64,000 nucleotides of DNA from Actinomadura coerulea (GCF_014208105.1 NZ_JACHMQ010000001.1:3286001-3350000), one strand, 5' to 3'; shown: positions 18,409 through 27,242, counted from the first letter of the stretch. The notes: generated by a model from the letters alone, not told the origin. Numbers and translations: made by a program.

Positions 18409-18732
18409 TCAGTGCGCGGCCTCGAACTTCTGGAGCACATCGGCGGGAATGCGCCCGCGGTCGTTGACGGGAATTCCCGCCGACCTCGCCCACCGGCGGA
18501 TCTCGGCGCTGCGCTCACGGCTGCCCGCCGTGCGCGTCGCGCTCCTCGCCGCGGCGCGGCGCGCCTTGCGGGCGTGCTCCCGGTAAGGCTCGATGACCTT
18601 GCGGAGTTTGGCGGCGTTCTTCTTGTTCAGGTCGATCTCATAGGACCTGCCGTCCAGCGAGAACGAGACGGTTTCCACCGCCTCCCCACCGCTGATGTCG
18701 TCGACCAGGCGAACCTTGACCTGCTGCGCCAT
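18409..18732 (-). CDS. lsr2: Lsr2 family nucleoid-associated protein
   Basis: H-NS-like, AT-rich-DNA-binding xenogeneic silencer of actinobacteria, 107 residues. The N-terminal dimerisation domain reads 'VKVRLVDDISGGEAVETVSFSLDG' and 'YEIDLNKKNAAKLRKVIEPY'. A basic linker leads to the C-terminal DNA-binding domain, 'IRRWARSAGIPVNDRGRIPADV', whose R-G-R enters the minor groove. Length and order are typical. Actinomycetes often carry two Lsr2 copies; which one this is cannot be told. The lower-GC, repeat-bearing DNA on both sides is the kind of sequence Lsr2 binds. Confidence 0.95.
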   Translation of the reverse strand: MAQQVKVRLVDDISGGEAVETVSFSLDGRSYEIDLNKKNAAKLRKVIEPYREHARKARRAAARSATRTAGSRERSAEIRRWARSAGIPVNDRGRIPADVLQKFEAAH

Positions 18733-18943
18733 GAATTGCCTTCCCCCTCGTTCAGTGACGATTGACGGTCCCGTCTTCATACTAGGCCGCCGGGGAACAG
18801 GCCAGGTCATCGAAACCGCGCCGCCGCGGCCGCGTCCGGGCGAGGCACCGCCCCCATGTTCCGGTATAAAGGCAGCAGACCGGTGCGGACACGATGCTTC
18901 TGCAATTCGGACCCAGTCTTGGCCATTTCTTGTGTTGCTGTGT

Positions 18944-19074
18944 CTATTGCAGTGCCCTTCTCCTTCGGGTTTGGCGGCCCTCCATCGCCGGGCACTGCGG
19001 CGATCGCCGGCATCGCGCCGGCTCGCTGCGCGATCAGGTTCTCGCTCGCTCGAACCTGCCTTCGGACGCGATCG
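18944..19074 (+). repeat. Interspersed repeat, copy B
   Basis: Second copy, same orientation as copy A, in the 398-bp gap between lsr2 and the flavin oxidase. It lacks the CTTGGCGGCTCGC segment found in copy A, but keeps the 5' CTATTGCAGTGCCC and the 3' CTGCCTTCGGACGCGATCGC. The rest of the gap (18733-18943) is the lsr2 upstream region, locally AT-richer, with no gene seen. Confidence 0.85.
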
Positions 19075-19130
19075 CGATCCCTGAGGTCGTCCCGTGGTCG
19101 GTGGGGTGAGGCGGCGCGGGGGGCCGGGGG

Positions 19131-20429
19131 TCAGGGGGTGAGCGGGAAGTTGGCGCGGAAGGTGTCGTGCGGGTCGTGGCTCGCCTTGATGCGGCGGAGG
19201 CGGGCCAGCGCCTCGGGGGCGAACGCGCTCGCGGCGGTCTCCTCCGGGTTGAGGAACGTGAAGGGCTTGCGGCCGCCGGCGGGCAGCAGATCGGCGATCG
19301 CGGCCTGCTTCGCCGCGACCGCCTCGGCGGTCGCCGGATCGGCCGGGATGCCGAACATGTACAGCGCGTAGCGCTCGGTGAGGGGCCCGTGCGGGCTGCC
19401 GGAGGGCCGGGCGAACGCACCCTCCAGATGCCGGATCTGCACGCTCAGCAAGGGGGCGATCGGCTCGGCCAGCAGCGCCTTGACCGAGCGGTCGTCCAGG
19501 TCCGTGAGCAGTTCGGCCCGTGAGCGTCCGGCGCCGGGGTCGGTGGGTTCCGCCGTGATGGCGCCCAGCTCGGAGACGGGCATGGTCGCCCTGCCGTCGG
19601 ACAGCGGGCGGGCGAGCCGGTCCAGGGGGCGCAGCAGCTCGCGCGCCTCGTCCGCCGGGCCGAGGTGGGTGACGTCCACGGCGACCATCGGGTCGGAGCC
19701 GGGGAAGTGCAGCAGGTCCAGCCAGGCGGTCAGCTCGTCCGGGGCGGCGGCGGTGATCTGCCGGTAGGCGTCCATCACCTCGGGCGCGTGGACGGCCGGC
19801 CACAGCATCCGGCCCCCGTACAGGTCCGGCGCCGGGTGCAGTGCCAGGTCGAGGGACGTCACGATGGCGAGGCCGCCGCCCCCGCCGCGCAGCGCCCAGA
19901 ACAGGTCGGGGTCGGCGTCCGCGGTGACGCGCCGCCGGCGGCCCTCGCCGTCGACGACCTCGAAGGCGGTGACGCTGTCGGCGACCCACCCGTGGGCGCG
20001 GCCGAACCAGCTCAGCCCGCCGCCGAGGGCGACCCCGGCGACGCTGACCACGGGAGAGCTCCCCGGCAGCCCGGTCAGGCCGTGCGGGGCGACCGCCGCC
20101 TGGAGCCGCCCCGAGGCGACGCCCGCGCCGACCCGGGCGCGGCGGGCCGCCGGGTCGACCTCCAGGCCGTCCAGCCGCCGGGTGCGCAGCAGGATCGCGC
20201 CCTCCGTGCGGCCGGTGGCGCCGTGGCCGTTGGGCTGCGTGGCGATGGCCGTCCCGGCGGAACGGGCGTACCGGACGAGCGCGGCGACGTCATCGGCGTC
20301 GGCGGCCTCGACCACGGCCTCCACCGGCTGCTCGACGGCCAGGTTCCAGGGACGCCGGGCGGCGTCGAAGCCCGCGTCGCCGGGCAGCAGGACCCGGCCG
20401 CGGACGGCAGCGCGCAAGTCGTTCATCAT
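19131..20429 (-). CDS. FAD-linked oxidase (BBE-like)
   Basis: Flavoprotein oxidase of the berberine-bridge/PCMH family, 432 residues. The FAD-binding domain (about 30-210) contains 'ATQPNGHGATG', where the His is the likely covalent FAD ligand, 'GLPGSSPVVSVAGVALGGGLSWFGR' and 'LRGGGGGLAIVTS'. The C-terminus 'NPEETAASAFAPEALARLRRIK' plus 'HDPHDTFRANFPL' is the BBE domain. The second covalent Cys of bicovalent members is absent. It is divergent from a MocR-type regulator 77 bp away, which probably controls it. The substrate (sugar, alkaloid-like or other alcohol) is unknown. Confidence 0.9.
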   Translation of the reverse strand: MMNDLRAAVRGRVLLPGDAGFDAARRPWNLAVEQPVEAVVEAADADDVAALVRYARSAGTAIATQPNGHGATGRTEGAILLRTRRLDGLEVDPAARRARVGAGVASGRLQAAVAPHGLTGLPGSSPVVSVAGVALGGGLSWFGRAHGWVADSVTAFEVVDGEGRRRRVTADADPDLFWALRGGGGGLAIVTSLDLALHPAPDLYGGRMLWPAVHAPEVMDAYRQITAAAPDELTAWLDLLHFPGSDPMVAVDVTHLGPADEARELLRPLDRLARPLSDGRATMPVSELGAITAEPTDPGAGRSRAELLTDLDDRSVKALLAEPIAPLLSVQIRHLEGAFARPSGSPHGPLTERYALYMFGIPADPATAEAVAAKQAAIADLLPAGGRKPFTFLNPEETAASAFAPEALARLRRIKASHDPHDTFRANFPLTP

Positions 20430-20506
20430 TCCTCCGAGTCAGCAGGTCATCAAGCTCTACACCGCAAATCTAGGAGGACGAGAGACCGGCGGTAGGGTGC
20501 AATTCC

Positions 20507-21934
20507 ATGGCAGAAAACTGGGTCAATCTGGCGGAGCGGATCGGAGCCGACCTCCACCTGGAGCTGCCCGGCGGCGGGCGTCGGGCGGCGCTGACCCGCG
20601 CGCTGCGGGCGGCGGTCCGCTCCGGGCGGCTGGCCCCCGGCACCCGGCTTCCGCCCTACCGCTCGCTGGCCGCCGACCTGGGCCTCGCCCGCAACACCGT
20701 CGCCGACGCCTACGCCGAACTCGTCGCCGAGGGCTGGCTGACCGCCCGCCAGGGCTCCGGGACGAGGGTGGCACTCGGCGCGCAGCCCGAGGCCCGCCCC
20801 GCACCACGTTCCAGCGGGGGCCGTCCCCCCGAACCGGTGCACGACCTGCGGCAGGGCCAGCCGGACGCCGCGTCCTTCCCGCGCGCCGCATGGCTGGCGT
20901 CGGCGCGCCGGGCGGTCACCGCGGCGCCGAACGAGGCCTTCGGCCCCGGCGACCCGCGCGGACGCCCCGAGTTGCGCCGCGCGCTGGCCGCCTACCTGGC
21001 CCGCACCCGCGGCGTGCGGACCGACGCCGACCACATCGTGGTCTGCTCCGGCTTCGCGCACGCCCTGCGCCTGCTGTTCGGAGGCGGGGCGCTGCCCGGC
21101 CCGCTGGCGGTCGAGGGGTACGGCCTCCCTTTCCACCGCGCCCTGCTGGAGCAGGCCGGTACGCGCACCCGTCCCCTCACAGTCGACGGCGACGGCGCGC
21201 GGATCGACGAGCTCTCCAAAGCCGAGCCCACCGTCCTCCTGACACCCGCGCACCAGTTCCCCACAGGCGGCCCGCTGCATTCGCGCAGACGCACGGCGGT
21301 GGCCGAGTGGGCCGCCGCATCGGACGGGCTCATCATCGAGGACGACTACGACGGCGAGTTCCGCTACGACCGCCAGCCCGTCGGCGCGGTACAGGGCCTG
21401 GCCCCCGACCGGGTGCTGTACATCGGCTCCGCCAGCAAGAGCCTGTCCCCCGCGGTCCGGCTCGGCTGGATGGTCCTTCCCGACCGCCTGGTGGACTGCG
21501 TCCTCGCGGCCAAGGGCGAGCGCGAGGCATGGGCGGGCGTCCTCGACCAGCTGACCCTGGCCGACTTCCTCGACTCCGGTTCCTACGACCGCCACGTCCG
21601 CCGCATGCGCCAGAGGTACCGCACCCGCCGCGACCGCTTCGTCACCGCCCTGGCCGAGCACGCGCCCCACGTCCACGCGACGGGGATCGCCGCCGGCCTG
21701 CACGCCGTCCTGCGCCTGCCGTCCGGCACCGAGGCCGCCACTGCGGAAGCGGTGGCCCGCGCCGGGGTGGCGGTCGACGCCCTGTCGGCGTTCCGTCACC
21801 CCAGCGCCCGCCTTCCGCCCCAGGACGGCCTGGTGGTCGGCTACGCGACACCCCCGGACCACGCCTTCGAGTCGGCACTGCAAGCACTCGTGCGAGTCCT
21901 CGCCACCAGCCGCCGAAGCGGAGAATCGCCCTGA
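20507..21934 (+). CDS. MocR-type regulator (GntR HTH fused to aminotransferase)
   Basis: PLP-dependent transcription factor of 475 residues. The GntR winged helix (about 10-80) has 'RSGRLAPGTRLPPYRSLAADLGLARNTVADAYAEL'. The class-I aminotransferase-like domain (about 105-465) has the PLP lysine in 'YIGSASKSLSPAVRLGW' and the Asp/Tyr region 'IIEDDYDGEFRYDRQPVGA'. MocR proteins such as GabR and PdxR sense vitamin B6 or amino-compounds. Its divergent partner is the BBE-like oxidase. No clear Shine-Dalgarno precedes the ATG; a TAGGGT hexamer about ten bases upstream could mean a nearly leaderless transcript. Confidence 0.92.
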   Translation: MAENWVNLAERIGADLHLELPGGGRRAALTRALRAAVRSGRLAPGTRLPPYRSLAADLGLARNTVADAYAELVAEGWLTARQGSGTRVALGAQPEARPAPRSSGGRPPEPVHDLRQGQPDAASFPRAAWLASARRAVTAAPNEAFGPGDPRGRPELRRALAAYLARTRGVRTDADHIVVCSGFAHALRLLFGGGALPGPLAVEGYGLPFHRALLEQAGTRTRPLTVDGDGARIDELSKAEPTVLLTPAHQFPTGGPLHSRRRTAVAEWAAASDGLIIEDDYDGEFRYDRQPVGAVQGLAPDRVLYIGSASKSLSPAVRLGWMVLPDRLVDCVLAAKGEREAWAGVLDQLTLADFLDSGSYDRHVRRMRQRYRTRRDRFVTALAEHAPHVHATGIAAGLHAVLRLPSGTEAATAEAVARAGVAVDALSAFRHPSARLPPQDGLVVGYATPPDHAFESALQALVRVLATSRRSGESP

Positions 21935-22015
21935 CCGCCGCCGCCACATTGAAGACCAGCCGGACCGGGAAGAGCCCCCGGCCCGCACCGCGACCACACG
22001 ACGACCTTCAGGTCC

Positions 22016-22145
22016 CGATCGCGTCCGAAGGCAGATTCGAGCCTGCGAGAATCTGATCGCGCCGCGAGCCGCCAGGCGAGACGGAGCGATGCCGGCGATC
22101 GCCCCGTTCTTTAGACGATGGAGGGCCGCCAGGTCCGAAGGAGGA
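22016..22145 (-). repeat. Interspersed repeat, copy C (inverted)
   Basis: Third copy, in reverse orientation relative to A and B, between the MocR and TetR genes. On the minus strand it reads CTCCTTCGGACCTGGCGGCC, then CGATCGCCGGCATCGC and CTGCCTTCGGACGCGATCG. Copy C keeps the TGGCGGCTCGC segment of copy A. Its outer end supplies the GAAGGAGG ribosome-binding sequence (22137-22144) of the TetR gene. Confidence 0.8.
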
Positions 22146-22156
22146 TAAAAAACAAA

Positions 22157-22747
22157 ATGAAACGCGGGAGGCCCGGGTATGACCAGGCGACGGTTCTGCG
22201 GCGGGCCATCGAGCTCTTCAATCGGAAGGGCTACGAGGGGACCAGTATGGGGGACCTCGCTGAGGAGCTCGGGTTCAGCAAGTCGGCGATCTACCACCAT
22301 GTGCCGGGGAAGACGCATCTGCTCGCGCTGGCCCTGGACGAGGCGCTCGACGAGCTGACGGCGGTGATCCGCGAGGCGCAGGACGAGTCGGGGGGCAGCG
22401 CGTACGAGCGGCTGCGGGCGGTGGTGCGGGAGAGCGTGCGGGTGCTGGTGGCCCACCAGCCGGCGGTGACGCTGCTGCTGCGGGTGCGCGGGAACAGCGA
22501 GGTGGAGCTGGCGGCGCTCCAGCGGCGGCGGTGGATCGACGCGCGGCTGGCGGAGCTGGTGCGGGCGGCGGCCGCGGAGGGGGCGGTGCGCGGCGACGTG
22601 CCGCCGGAGCTGGTGAGCCGGCTCCTGTTCGGGATGGTCAATTCGCTGGTCGAGTGGTATCGGCCGGGCGGGGAGGTGAGCGCGGACGAGCTGTCGGACG
22701 CCATCACCGCGATCGCGTTCGACGGGCTGGCGGCGCCGCCGGCCTGA
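22157..22747 (+). CDS. TetR family regulator, probable PaaR of the phenylacetate operon
   Basis: Repressor of 196 residues. The N-terminal TetR HTH is 'FNRKGYEGTSMGDLAEELGFSKSAIYHHVPGKTHLL', and the helical ligand-binding domain (60-196) is of the kind found in acyl-CoA-responsive members. ATG 22157 is 12 bases after GAAGGAGG; an upstream ATG at 22118 would start inside the repeat and was rejected. The gene ends 4 bp from the convergent paaE stop. With the TetR-type palindrome in front of paaA, it is the natural candidate for repressing paaABCDE until phenylacetyl-CoA appears. The family is certain; the role is inferred. Confidence 0.88.
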   Translation: MKRGRPGYDQATVLRRAIELFNRKGYEGTSMGDLAEELGFSKSAIYHHVPGKTHLLALALDEALDELTAVIREAQDESGGSAYERLRAVVRESVRVLVAHQPAVTLLLRVRGNSEVELAALQRRRWIDARLAELVRAAAAEGAVRGDVPPELVSRLLFGMVNSLVEWYRPGGEVSADELSDAITAIAFDGLAAPPA

Positions 22748-22751
22748 GGGG

Positions 22752-23810
22752 TCAGGCGTCGAAGTCGACGGTGACGGTGTCGCTGACGGGGTGGGACTGG
22801 CAGGTGAGCACGAACCCGGCCGCGACCTCGGCGGGTTCCAGGGCGTAGTTGCGGACCATGTCGACCTCGCCGTCGGTGACGCGGGCGCGGCAGGTGCCGC
22901 AGACGCCTCCCTTGCAGGCGAACGGCAGGTCGGCGCGGGTGGCCTGGGCGGCGTCCAGGATGCGCTGGTCGCGCGGCATCGGCGCGGTGCTCGACCGGCC
23001 GTCCAGCACGACGGTGACCTCGCTGGTCTCGCCGGTGGCGGCGGGGGCGTCGCGCCGCACCTCGGGGGGCGGCTCGTCGACGTAGAACAGCTCGACGTGC
23101 ACCTTGTCGCGGGGGACGCCGAACTCGCCGAGGACGTCGCGGGCGGCGGTGACCATGGGCAGGGGGCCGCAGAGCCAGACGTGGTCGACGTCGTCGACGG
23201 GCGTCACGGCGCTCAGCAGGCGGCGCAGGCGGTCGGCGTCGAGGCGGCCGGAGAAAAGCTCGACGTCGCGGGGCTCGCGGCTCAGCACGTGGACGAGCTG
23301 GAACCGCGGGCCGTAGCGGTTCTTGAGATCGCCGAGCTCCTCGGCGAACATCACCGTCCCGCTGGTGCGGTTGCCGTACAGCAGCCGCACCTCGGTGCCC
23401 GGGTTGGCGAGCACGGTGGCGGCGATGGAGATCATCGGGGTGATGCCGGAGCCCGCCGCGATCAGCAGGTGCCGTCCGGGCTCGGCGGGGTCGGCCCGCA
23501 GGCTGCCGGAGGGGACCTGGACGTCGATCTCGGTGCCGGGGCGGACCTCCCGCACGAGCCAGGAGGAGAACAGGCCCTCGGGGATCTCGCGGACGCCGAT
23601 CCGGGGCCGGGCGCCCGCCGGGGCGCAGATCGAGTACGACCGGCGGTGCTCCCGCCCGTCGATCACCCTGCGCAGCGTGAGGCTCTGGCCGGCCGCGAAC
23701 GCGTAGTCGCCGGCGAGTTCGGGCGGGACGTCGAACGTCACCGCGGCCGAGTCGTCGGTCAGCCGGTCGACCGCGGCCACCTTCAACGGGTGGAACGTCG
23801 CTGGCGCCAC
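22752..23810 (-). CDS. paaE: Phenylacetyl-CoA 1,2-epoxidase reductase subunit PaaE
   Basis: NADPH-dependent reductase of the ring-epoxidising complex, 352 residues. The N-terminal FAD domain has 'REHRRSYSICAP', the NAD domain has 'LIAAGSGITPMISI' and 'HVWLCGPLPMV', and a plant-type 2Fe-2S domain has 'CKGGVCGTCRARV' with the final Cys in 'VLTCQSHP'. It feeds electrons to the PaaA di-iron site. It is the last gene of the operon, starting (GTG) 2 bp after the paaD stop. Confidence 0.95.
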   Translation of the reverse strand: MAPATFHPLKVAAVDRLTDDSAAVTFDVPPELAGDYAFAAGQSLTLRRVIDGREHRRSYSICAPAGARPRIGVREIPEGLFSSWLVREVRPGTEIDVQVPSGSLRADPAEPGRHLLIAAGSGITPMISIAATVLANPGTEVRLLYGNRTSGTVMFAEELGDLKNRYGPRFQLVHVLSREPRDVELFSGRLDADRLRRLLSAVTPVDDVDHVWLCGPLPMVTAARDVLGEFGVPRDKVHVELFYVDEPPPEVRRDAPAATGETSEVTVVLDGRSSTAPMPRDQRILDAAQATRADLPFACKGGVCGTCRARVTDGEVDMVRNYALEPAEVAAGFVLTCQSHPVSDTVTVDFDA

Positions 23811-23812
23811 CG

Positions 23813-24313
23813 CTAGATCTCCTTCACGTGCTCGAACGGCTCAAGGCAGCCGGTGCAGCGGTACAGCGCCTTGCAGGAGGTGGAGCCGAACTCCGAGGTC
23901 AGCTCGACCGACGCCGATCCGCAGCGGGGGCAGCGCAGCCTCCGGCGGGTCGGCGCCAGGGTGAGCGCGACGGGCCCGGAGGGCGCGGGGGCCGGGCCGG
24001 GCGGTGAGATCCCGGCGGCGGCGAGGGCGGCCCGGCCCCGCTCGCTGATCCAGTCGCTGGACCAGGGCGGGGACAGCTCGATCTCGACGCGCACGTCGGC
24101 GTATCCGGCGTCGGTGAGCCGGTGGACGAGGTCGTCGCGCATCGTGGCGAGCGCGGGGCAGCCCGAGTACGTCGGGGTGATCGCCACGGTGACGGCGGAG
24201 CCGTGCTCCTCGACGCGGCGCAGCACGCCGAGGTCCTCCAGGGTCAGCATCGGCATCTCCGGGTCCCGGACGGACGCGGCAACGGCGCGGGCGGTGCCGG
24301 GCACGGCGGTCAC
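23813..24313 (-). CDS. paaD: Phenylacetate pathway Fe-S assembly protein PaaD
   Basis: Protein of 166 residues. The DUF59/MIP18 domain (about 10-95) has 'VTVAITPTYSGCPALATMRDDLVHRL', and a C-terminal zinc-ribbon-like part has 'LRCPRCGSASVELTSEFGSTSCKALYRCTGC'. PaaD is needed for maturation of the epoxidase complex, probably loading metal or Fe-S clusters. The start is GTG 24313, which overlaps the paaC stop as GTGA and gives the normal family length. Confidence 0.93.
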   Translation of the reverse strand: MTAVPGTARAVAASVRDPEMPMLTLEDLGVLRRVEEHGSAVTVAITPTYSGCPALATMRDDLVHRLTDAGYADVRVEIELSPPWSSDWISERGRAALAAAGISPPGPAPAPSGPVALTLAPTRRRLRCPRCGSASVELTSEFGSTSCKALYRCTGCLEPFEHVKEI

Positions 24314-25227
24314 CACCGTCCCAGGGGGTGGGCGCGGGCGACGACCTGCATCTCGGCCAGCATCCGGCTCAGCGCCTCGGTGTGGGCGCCGTCGCGTCCG
24401 GCGCGCCCGCCGAGCAGCCCGGCCTGCGGCACCTCGGGCCGCTCGACGCCGCTCGCGGCGAAGACCTGCGCGAGCACGGCGTCGGCGTCGCCGGCGGTGG
24501 CGGCCGGGTCCACGGCGACGCCCGCCTCGGCGAGCGCCCGCTCCACCGGGTGGGTGCGGAACAGTTCGTCGTGGTGGCGCCACACCTCGTCGAGCCCGGC
24601 GAGGACGCGGCGGCGCGACTCCTCGGTGCCCTGGGCGAGGGTGAGGAACCACCGGCCCGCGAAGTCGCGGTGGTAGGCGAGCTCCTTGGCGCCCTTGGCC
24701 GCGACGGCGGCGAGGACGGCGTCGCGGCTGCCGGTGAGGCGCTCGAACAGCGCCAGCCGGGCGGTCGCGAACACCAGGACGCGGGCCATGGTGTGCCCGA
24801 AGTCGCCGTTCGGAAGCTCGGCGAGGCGCACGTTGCGGTAGGCGTCCGCGTCGCGGAAGAACGCCAGCGCGTCCTCGGCCGGGACCGGTGAGCCCTCCGG
24901 CAGCGGCGGGACGACCGACGGGTCGGCGGCGGCGGCGCGGGCGAGCAGCAGCCGCGCCTGGCCGAGCAGGTCCAGGGCGATGTTGGCGAGGGCGATGTCC
25001 TCTTCGAGGTCGGGCGCGTTGCTGCACCACTCGGAGAGCCGGTGCGACAGGACGAGGGCGTCGTCGGCGAGCATCAGGCAGTACGTCGCGAGCGCGCGGG
25101 GGTCGACGCCGCCCGGGACGGTCGTGTCGACGCCGGCCAGCGGGTCCTCGAAGTCGGTCCCGAACGCCCACTGGGAGCTGTCGCCGTCCAGGAGCCCGTC
25201 GTAGACCGAGCCGTGCTGACTATCCAT
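24310..25227 (-). CDS. paaC: Phenylacetyl-CoA 1,2-epoxidase structural subunit PaaC
   Basis: Ferritin-like helical subunit of 305 residues that pairs with PaaA but has lost the iron ligands. Recognisable sequences are 'YCLMLADDALVLSHRLSEWCSNAPDLEEDIALANIALDLLGQARLLL', 'DFGHTMARVLVFATARL' and 'KGAKELAYHRDFAGRWF'. ATG 25227 matches the usual start. It overlaps paaD by 4 bp (GTGA) and follows paaB after 8 bp. It stabilises PaaA and helps bind phenylacetyl-CoA. Confidence 0.95.
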   Translation of the reverse strand: MDSQHGSVYDGLLDGDSSQWAFGTDFEDPLAGVDTTVPGGVDPRALATYCLMLADDALVLSHRLSEWCSNAPDLEEDIALANIALDLLGQARLLLARAAAADPSVVPPLPEGSPVPAEDALAFFRDADAYRNVRLAELPNGDFGHTMARVLVFATARLALFERLTGSRDAVLAAVAAKGAKELAYHRDFAGRWFLTLAQGTEESRRRVLAGLDEVWRHHDELFRTHPVERALAEAGVAVDPAATAGDADAVLAQVFAASGVERPEVPQAGLLGGRAGRDGAHTEALSRMLAEMQVVARAHPLGRW

Positions 25228-25235
25228 CGCGGCCC

Positions 25236-25517
25236 TCACATGTGCGGGACGTTCTCGGGGATGTCGTAGAACGTCGGGTGCCGGTAGACCTTGTCGCCGC
25301 TGGGGGCGAACAGCGGGTCCTTCTCGTCCGGGCTGGAGGCGGTGATGGCGTCCGACCGCACCACCCAGATGCTGACGCCCTCGTTGCGGCGCGTGTACAC
25401 GTCGCGCGCGTGCCGGACGGCCATCTCGTCGTCGGGGGCGTGCAGCGACCCGACGTGCACGTGGTTGAGGCCGCGCTTGCCGCGCACGAACACCTCGTAG
25501 AGCGGCCACTCGCTCAT
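25236..25517 (-). CDS. paaB: Phenylacetyl-CoA 1,2-epoxidase subunit PaaB
   Basis: Small subunit of 93 residues, with '[41 protein letters not shown]' as in all PaaB proteins. It bridges PaaAC heterodimers. Its ATG overlaps the paaA stop by 4 bp. Confidence 0.95.
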   Translation of the reverse strand: MSEWPLYEVFVRGKRGLNHVHVGSLHAPDDEMAVRHARDVYTRRNEGVSIWVVRSDAITASSPDEKDPLFAPSGDKVYRHPTFYDIPENVPHM

Positions 25518-26482
25518 GTCCCGGCTCCTTCCTCGTCACCGCGGGCCTGCTTGCGCGCGAACGCGGTCGCGGCCTCGCGGACCCAGGCGCCGTCGTCGTG
25601 GGCCCGGCGGCGGTGCGCCAGCCGCTGGGCGTTGCAGGGGCCCTCGCCCTTGATGACGGCGGAGAGCTCCGACCAGTCGGGCTCGCCGAAGTCGTGGGCC
25701 TGGCGCTCCTCGTTCCACCGCAGGTCGGGGTCGGGGAGCGTGACGCCGAGGGCCTCGGCCTGCGGGACGGTCATGTCGACGAAGCGCTGGCGCAGCTCGT
25801 CGTTGCCGTTGCGTTTGATGCCCCACGCCATGGACCGCTCGGAGTTCGGCGAGTTCGCGTCGGGGGGGCCGAACATCATGAGGGAGGGCCACCAGAACCG
25901 GTCCACCGACTCCTGCACCATCCGGCGCTGCTCGCCGGTGCCGCGCATCATCGTCATCAGCAGCTCGTAGCCCTGCCGCTGGTGGAAGGACTCCTCCTTG
26001 CAGATGCGGATCATCGCGCGGCCGTAGGGGCCGTAGGACGTCCGGCACAGCGGGACCTGGTTGCAGATCGCCGCGCCGTCCACCAGCCATCCGATCGTGC
26101 CGACGTCGGCGTAGGAGAGCGTGGGGTAGTTGAAGATCGAGGAGTACTTCTGCCGGCCGGTGAGGAGCATGTCGGTCAGCTCGGCGCGGGACACCCCGAG
26201 GGTCTCGCACGCCGAGTACAGGTACAGGCCGTGCCCGGCCTCGTCCTGGACCTTGGCCAGCAGGATCGCCTTGCGGCGCAGCGAGGGCGCGCGGGTGATC
26301 CAGTTGCCCTCCGGCTGCATCCCGATGATCTCCGAGTGCGCGTGCTGGGCGATCTGGCGGACCAGCGTCCGGCGGTAGGCGTCGGGCATCCAGTCGCGCG
26401 GCTCGATCCGGTCGTTGCGCGCGATCGTCGCCTCGAACCGCTCGGCGGGCGCCGGCTGGGGCGCGGTCTGCGGCGTCGTCAT
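25514..26482 (-). CDS. paaA: Phenylacetyl-CoA 1,2-epoxidase catalytic subunit PaaA
   Basis: Di-iron oxygenase subunit of 322 residues that adds oxygen across the aromatic ring of phenylacetyl-CoA. Iron-ligand helices are visible as '[17 protein letters not shown]', '[20 protein letters not shown]' (E-x-x-H type) and '[16 protein letters not shown]'. It is the first gene of paaABCDE, 42 bp downstream of a TetR-type palindrome. paaF, G, H, J, K and Z are not in the window, so the pathway is completed elsewhere. Confidence 0.96.
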   Translation of the reverse strand: MTTPQTAPQPAPAERFEATIARNDRIEPRDWMPDAYRRTLVRQIAQHAHSEIIGMQPEGNWITRAPSLRRKAILLAKVQDEAGHGLYLYSACETLGVSRAELTDMLLTGRQKYSSIFNYPTLSYADVGTIGWLVDGAAICNQVPLCRTSYGPYGRAMIRICKEESFHQRQGYELLMTMMRGTGEQRRMVQESVDRFWWPSLMMFGPPDANSPNSERSMAWGIKRNGNDELRQRFVDMTVPQAEALGVTLPDPDLRWNEERQAHDFGEPDWSELSAVIKGEGPCNAQRLAHRRRAHDDGAWVREAATAFARKQARGDEEGAGT

Positions 26483-26523
26483 GGGCTCCTCCCGCTGGGG
26501 ACCCGGCTGGACTCGGCCTATTT

Positions 26524-26541
26524 ACTGACCGATCGGTCTGT
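26524..26541. promoter_or_regulatory. TetR-type operator upstream of paaA
   Basis: An 18-bp palindrome with one mismatch; the inner 12 bp GACCGATCGGTC are perfect. It lies 42 bp before the paaA start. ACCGA-CGGT palindromes are typical TetR-family targets, and the TetR gene at the other end of this operon is the likely ligand. The rest of the 130-bp gap is featureless. Confidence 0.7.
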
Positions 26542-26612
26542 ATTCAGGGTGGCACAGGCTCCGCGAGGGCGCAAGGAGGGCAGCGCACCCGTCCCGCGGC
26601 ACGACCGGGGCC

Positions 26613-27122
26613 TCAGTCGTCCCAGGCCTCCCACTGCGCGCCCCTGCCCCGCGCCTCGTCGAAGACCAGCCAGGTGCGGGTCGCCCGGACCCCGGGGATG
26701 TCCTGGATCCGCTCCAGCACCACGTGCCGGAGCGCCTCGTTGTCCGGGGCCCTGACCAGGGCCAGGACGTCGTAGTCGCCGCCGACCATCGCGAAGTGCT
26801 CGACGTAGGGGGTGTCCTGGAGCCGGGCGGAGACCGAGCGCCAGGAGTTCTGCTCGATCGTGACCGAGACGTAGGCGCTGGTGCCGAGGCCGGCCTTGTG
26901 CGGGGCAAGCTCGGCGGTGAAGCCGGTGATGACGCCGTCGTCCAGCAGCCGGGTGAGCCGCGCGTAGGCGTTGGCGCGCGAGACGTGCACGCGCTCGGCC
27001 AGCGCCCGCACCGAGAGCCGGCCGTCGCGCAGCAGCTCGGCGATGATCGCGCGGTCCACGGCGTCCAGCCGCGCGGCAGAACGTCCGGGCCGGACGCCCT
27101 CGGCGCCCACGTCGGATGACAT
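26613..27122 (-). CDS. Lrp/AsnC family regulator (BkdR-like)
   Basis: Regulator of 169 residues. The N-terminal AsnC HTH (about 20-75) has 'RLDAVDRAIIAELLRDGRLSVRALAERVHVSRANAYARL', and the RAM effector domain (90-160) has 'HFAMVGGDYDVLALVRAPD'. It is divergent from the branched-chain 2-oxoacid dehydrogenase operon with 120 bp between starts, the same arrangement as bkdR-bkd in other bacteria, so branched-chain amino acids are the likely effectors. ATG 27122 gives a short N-terminal extension of usual size. Confidence 0.92.
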   Translation of the reverse strand: MSSDVGAEGVRPGRSAARLDAVDRAIIAELLRDGRLSVRALAERVHVSRANAYARLTRLLDDGVITGFTAELAPHKAGLGTSAYVSVTIEQNSWRSVSARLQDTPYVEHFAMVGGDYDVLALVRAPDNEALRHVVLERIQDIPGVRATRTWLVFDEARGRGAQWEAWDD

Positions 27123-27242
27123 TTGGTGCCCCCAAAGACGCTGAACGAGCCATTTGTCGCTCATTGTGCCCCATGTCTTGAGCAGATCGTCGACCGAGCG
27201 GACGATCGAACCGACAACCGTCCACGGGAAGGGAGCGGCGCC

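Noticed and set aside
22118..22156. Upstream ATG start for the TetR gene
   Set aside because: It would begin inside the interspersed repeat and add a basic extension not seen in TetR proteins. ATG 22157 has the GAAGGAGG before it.
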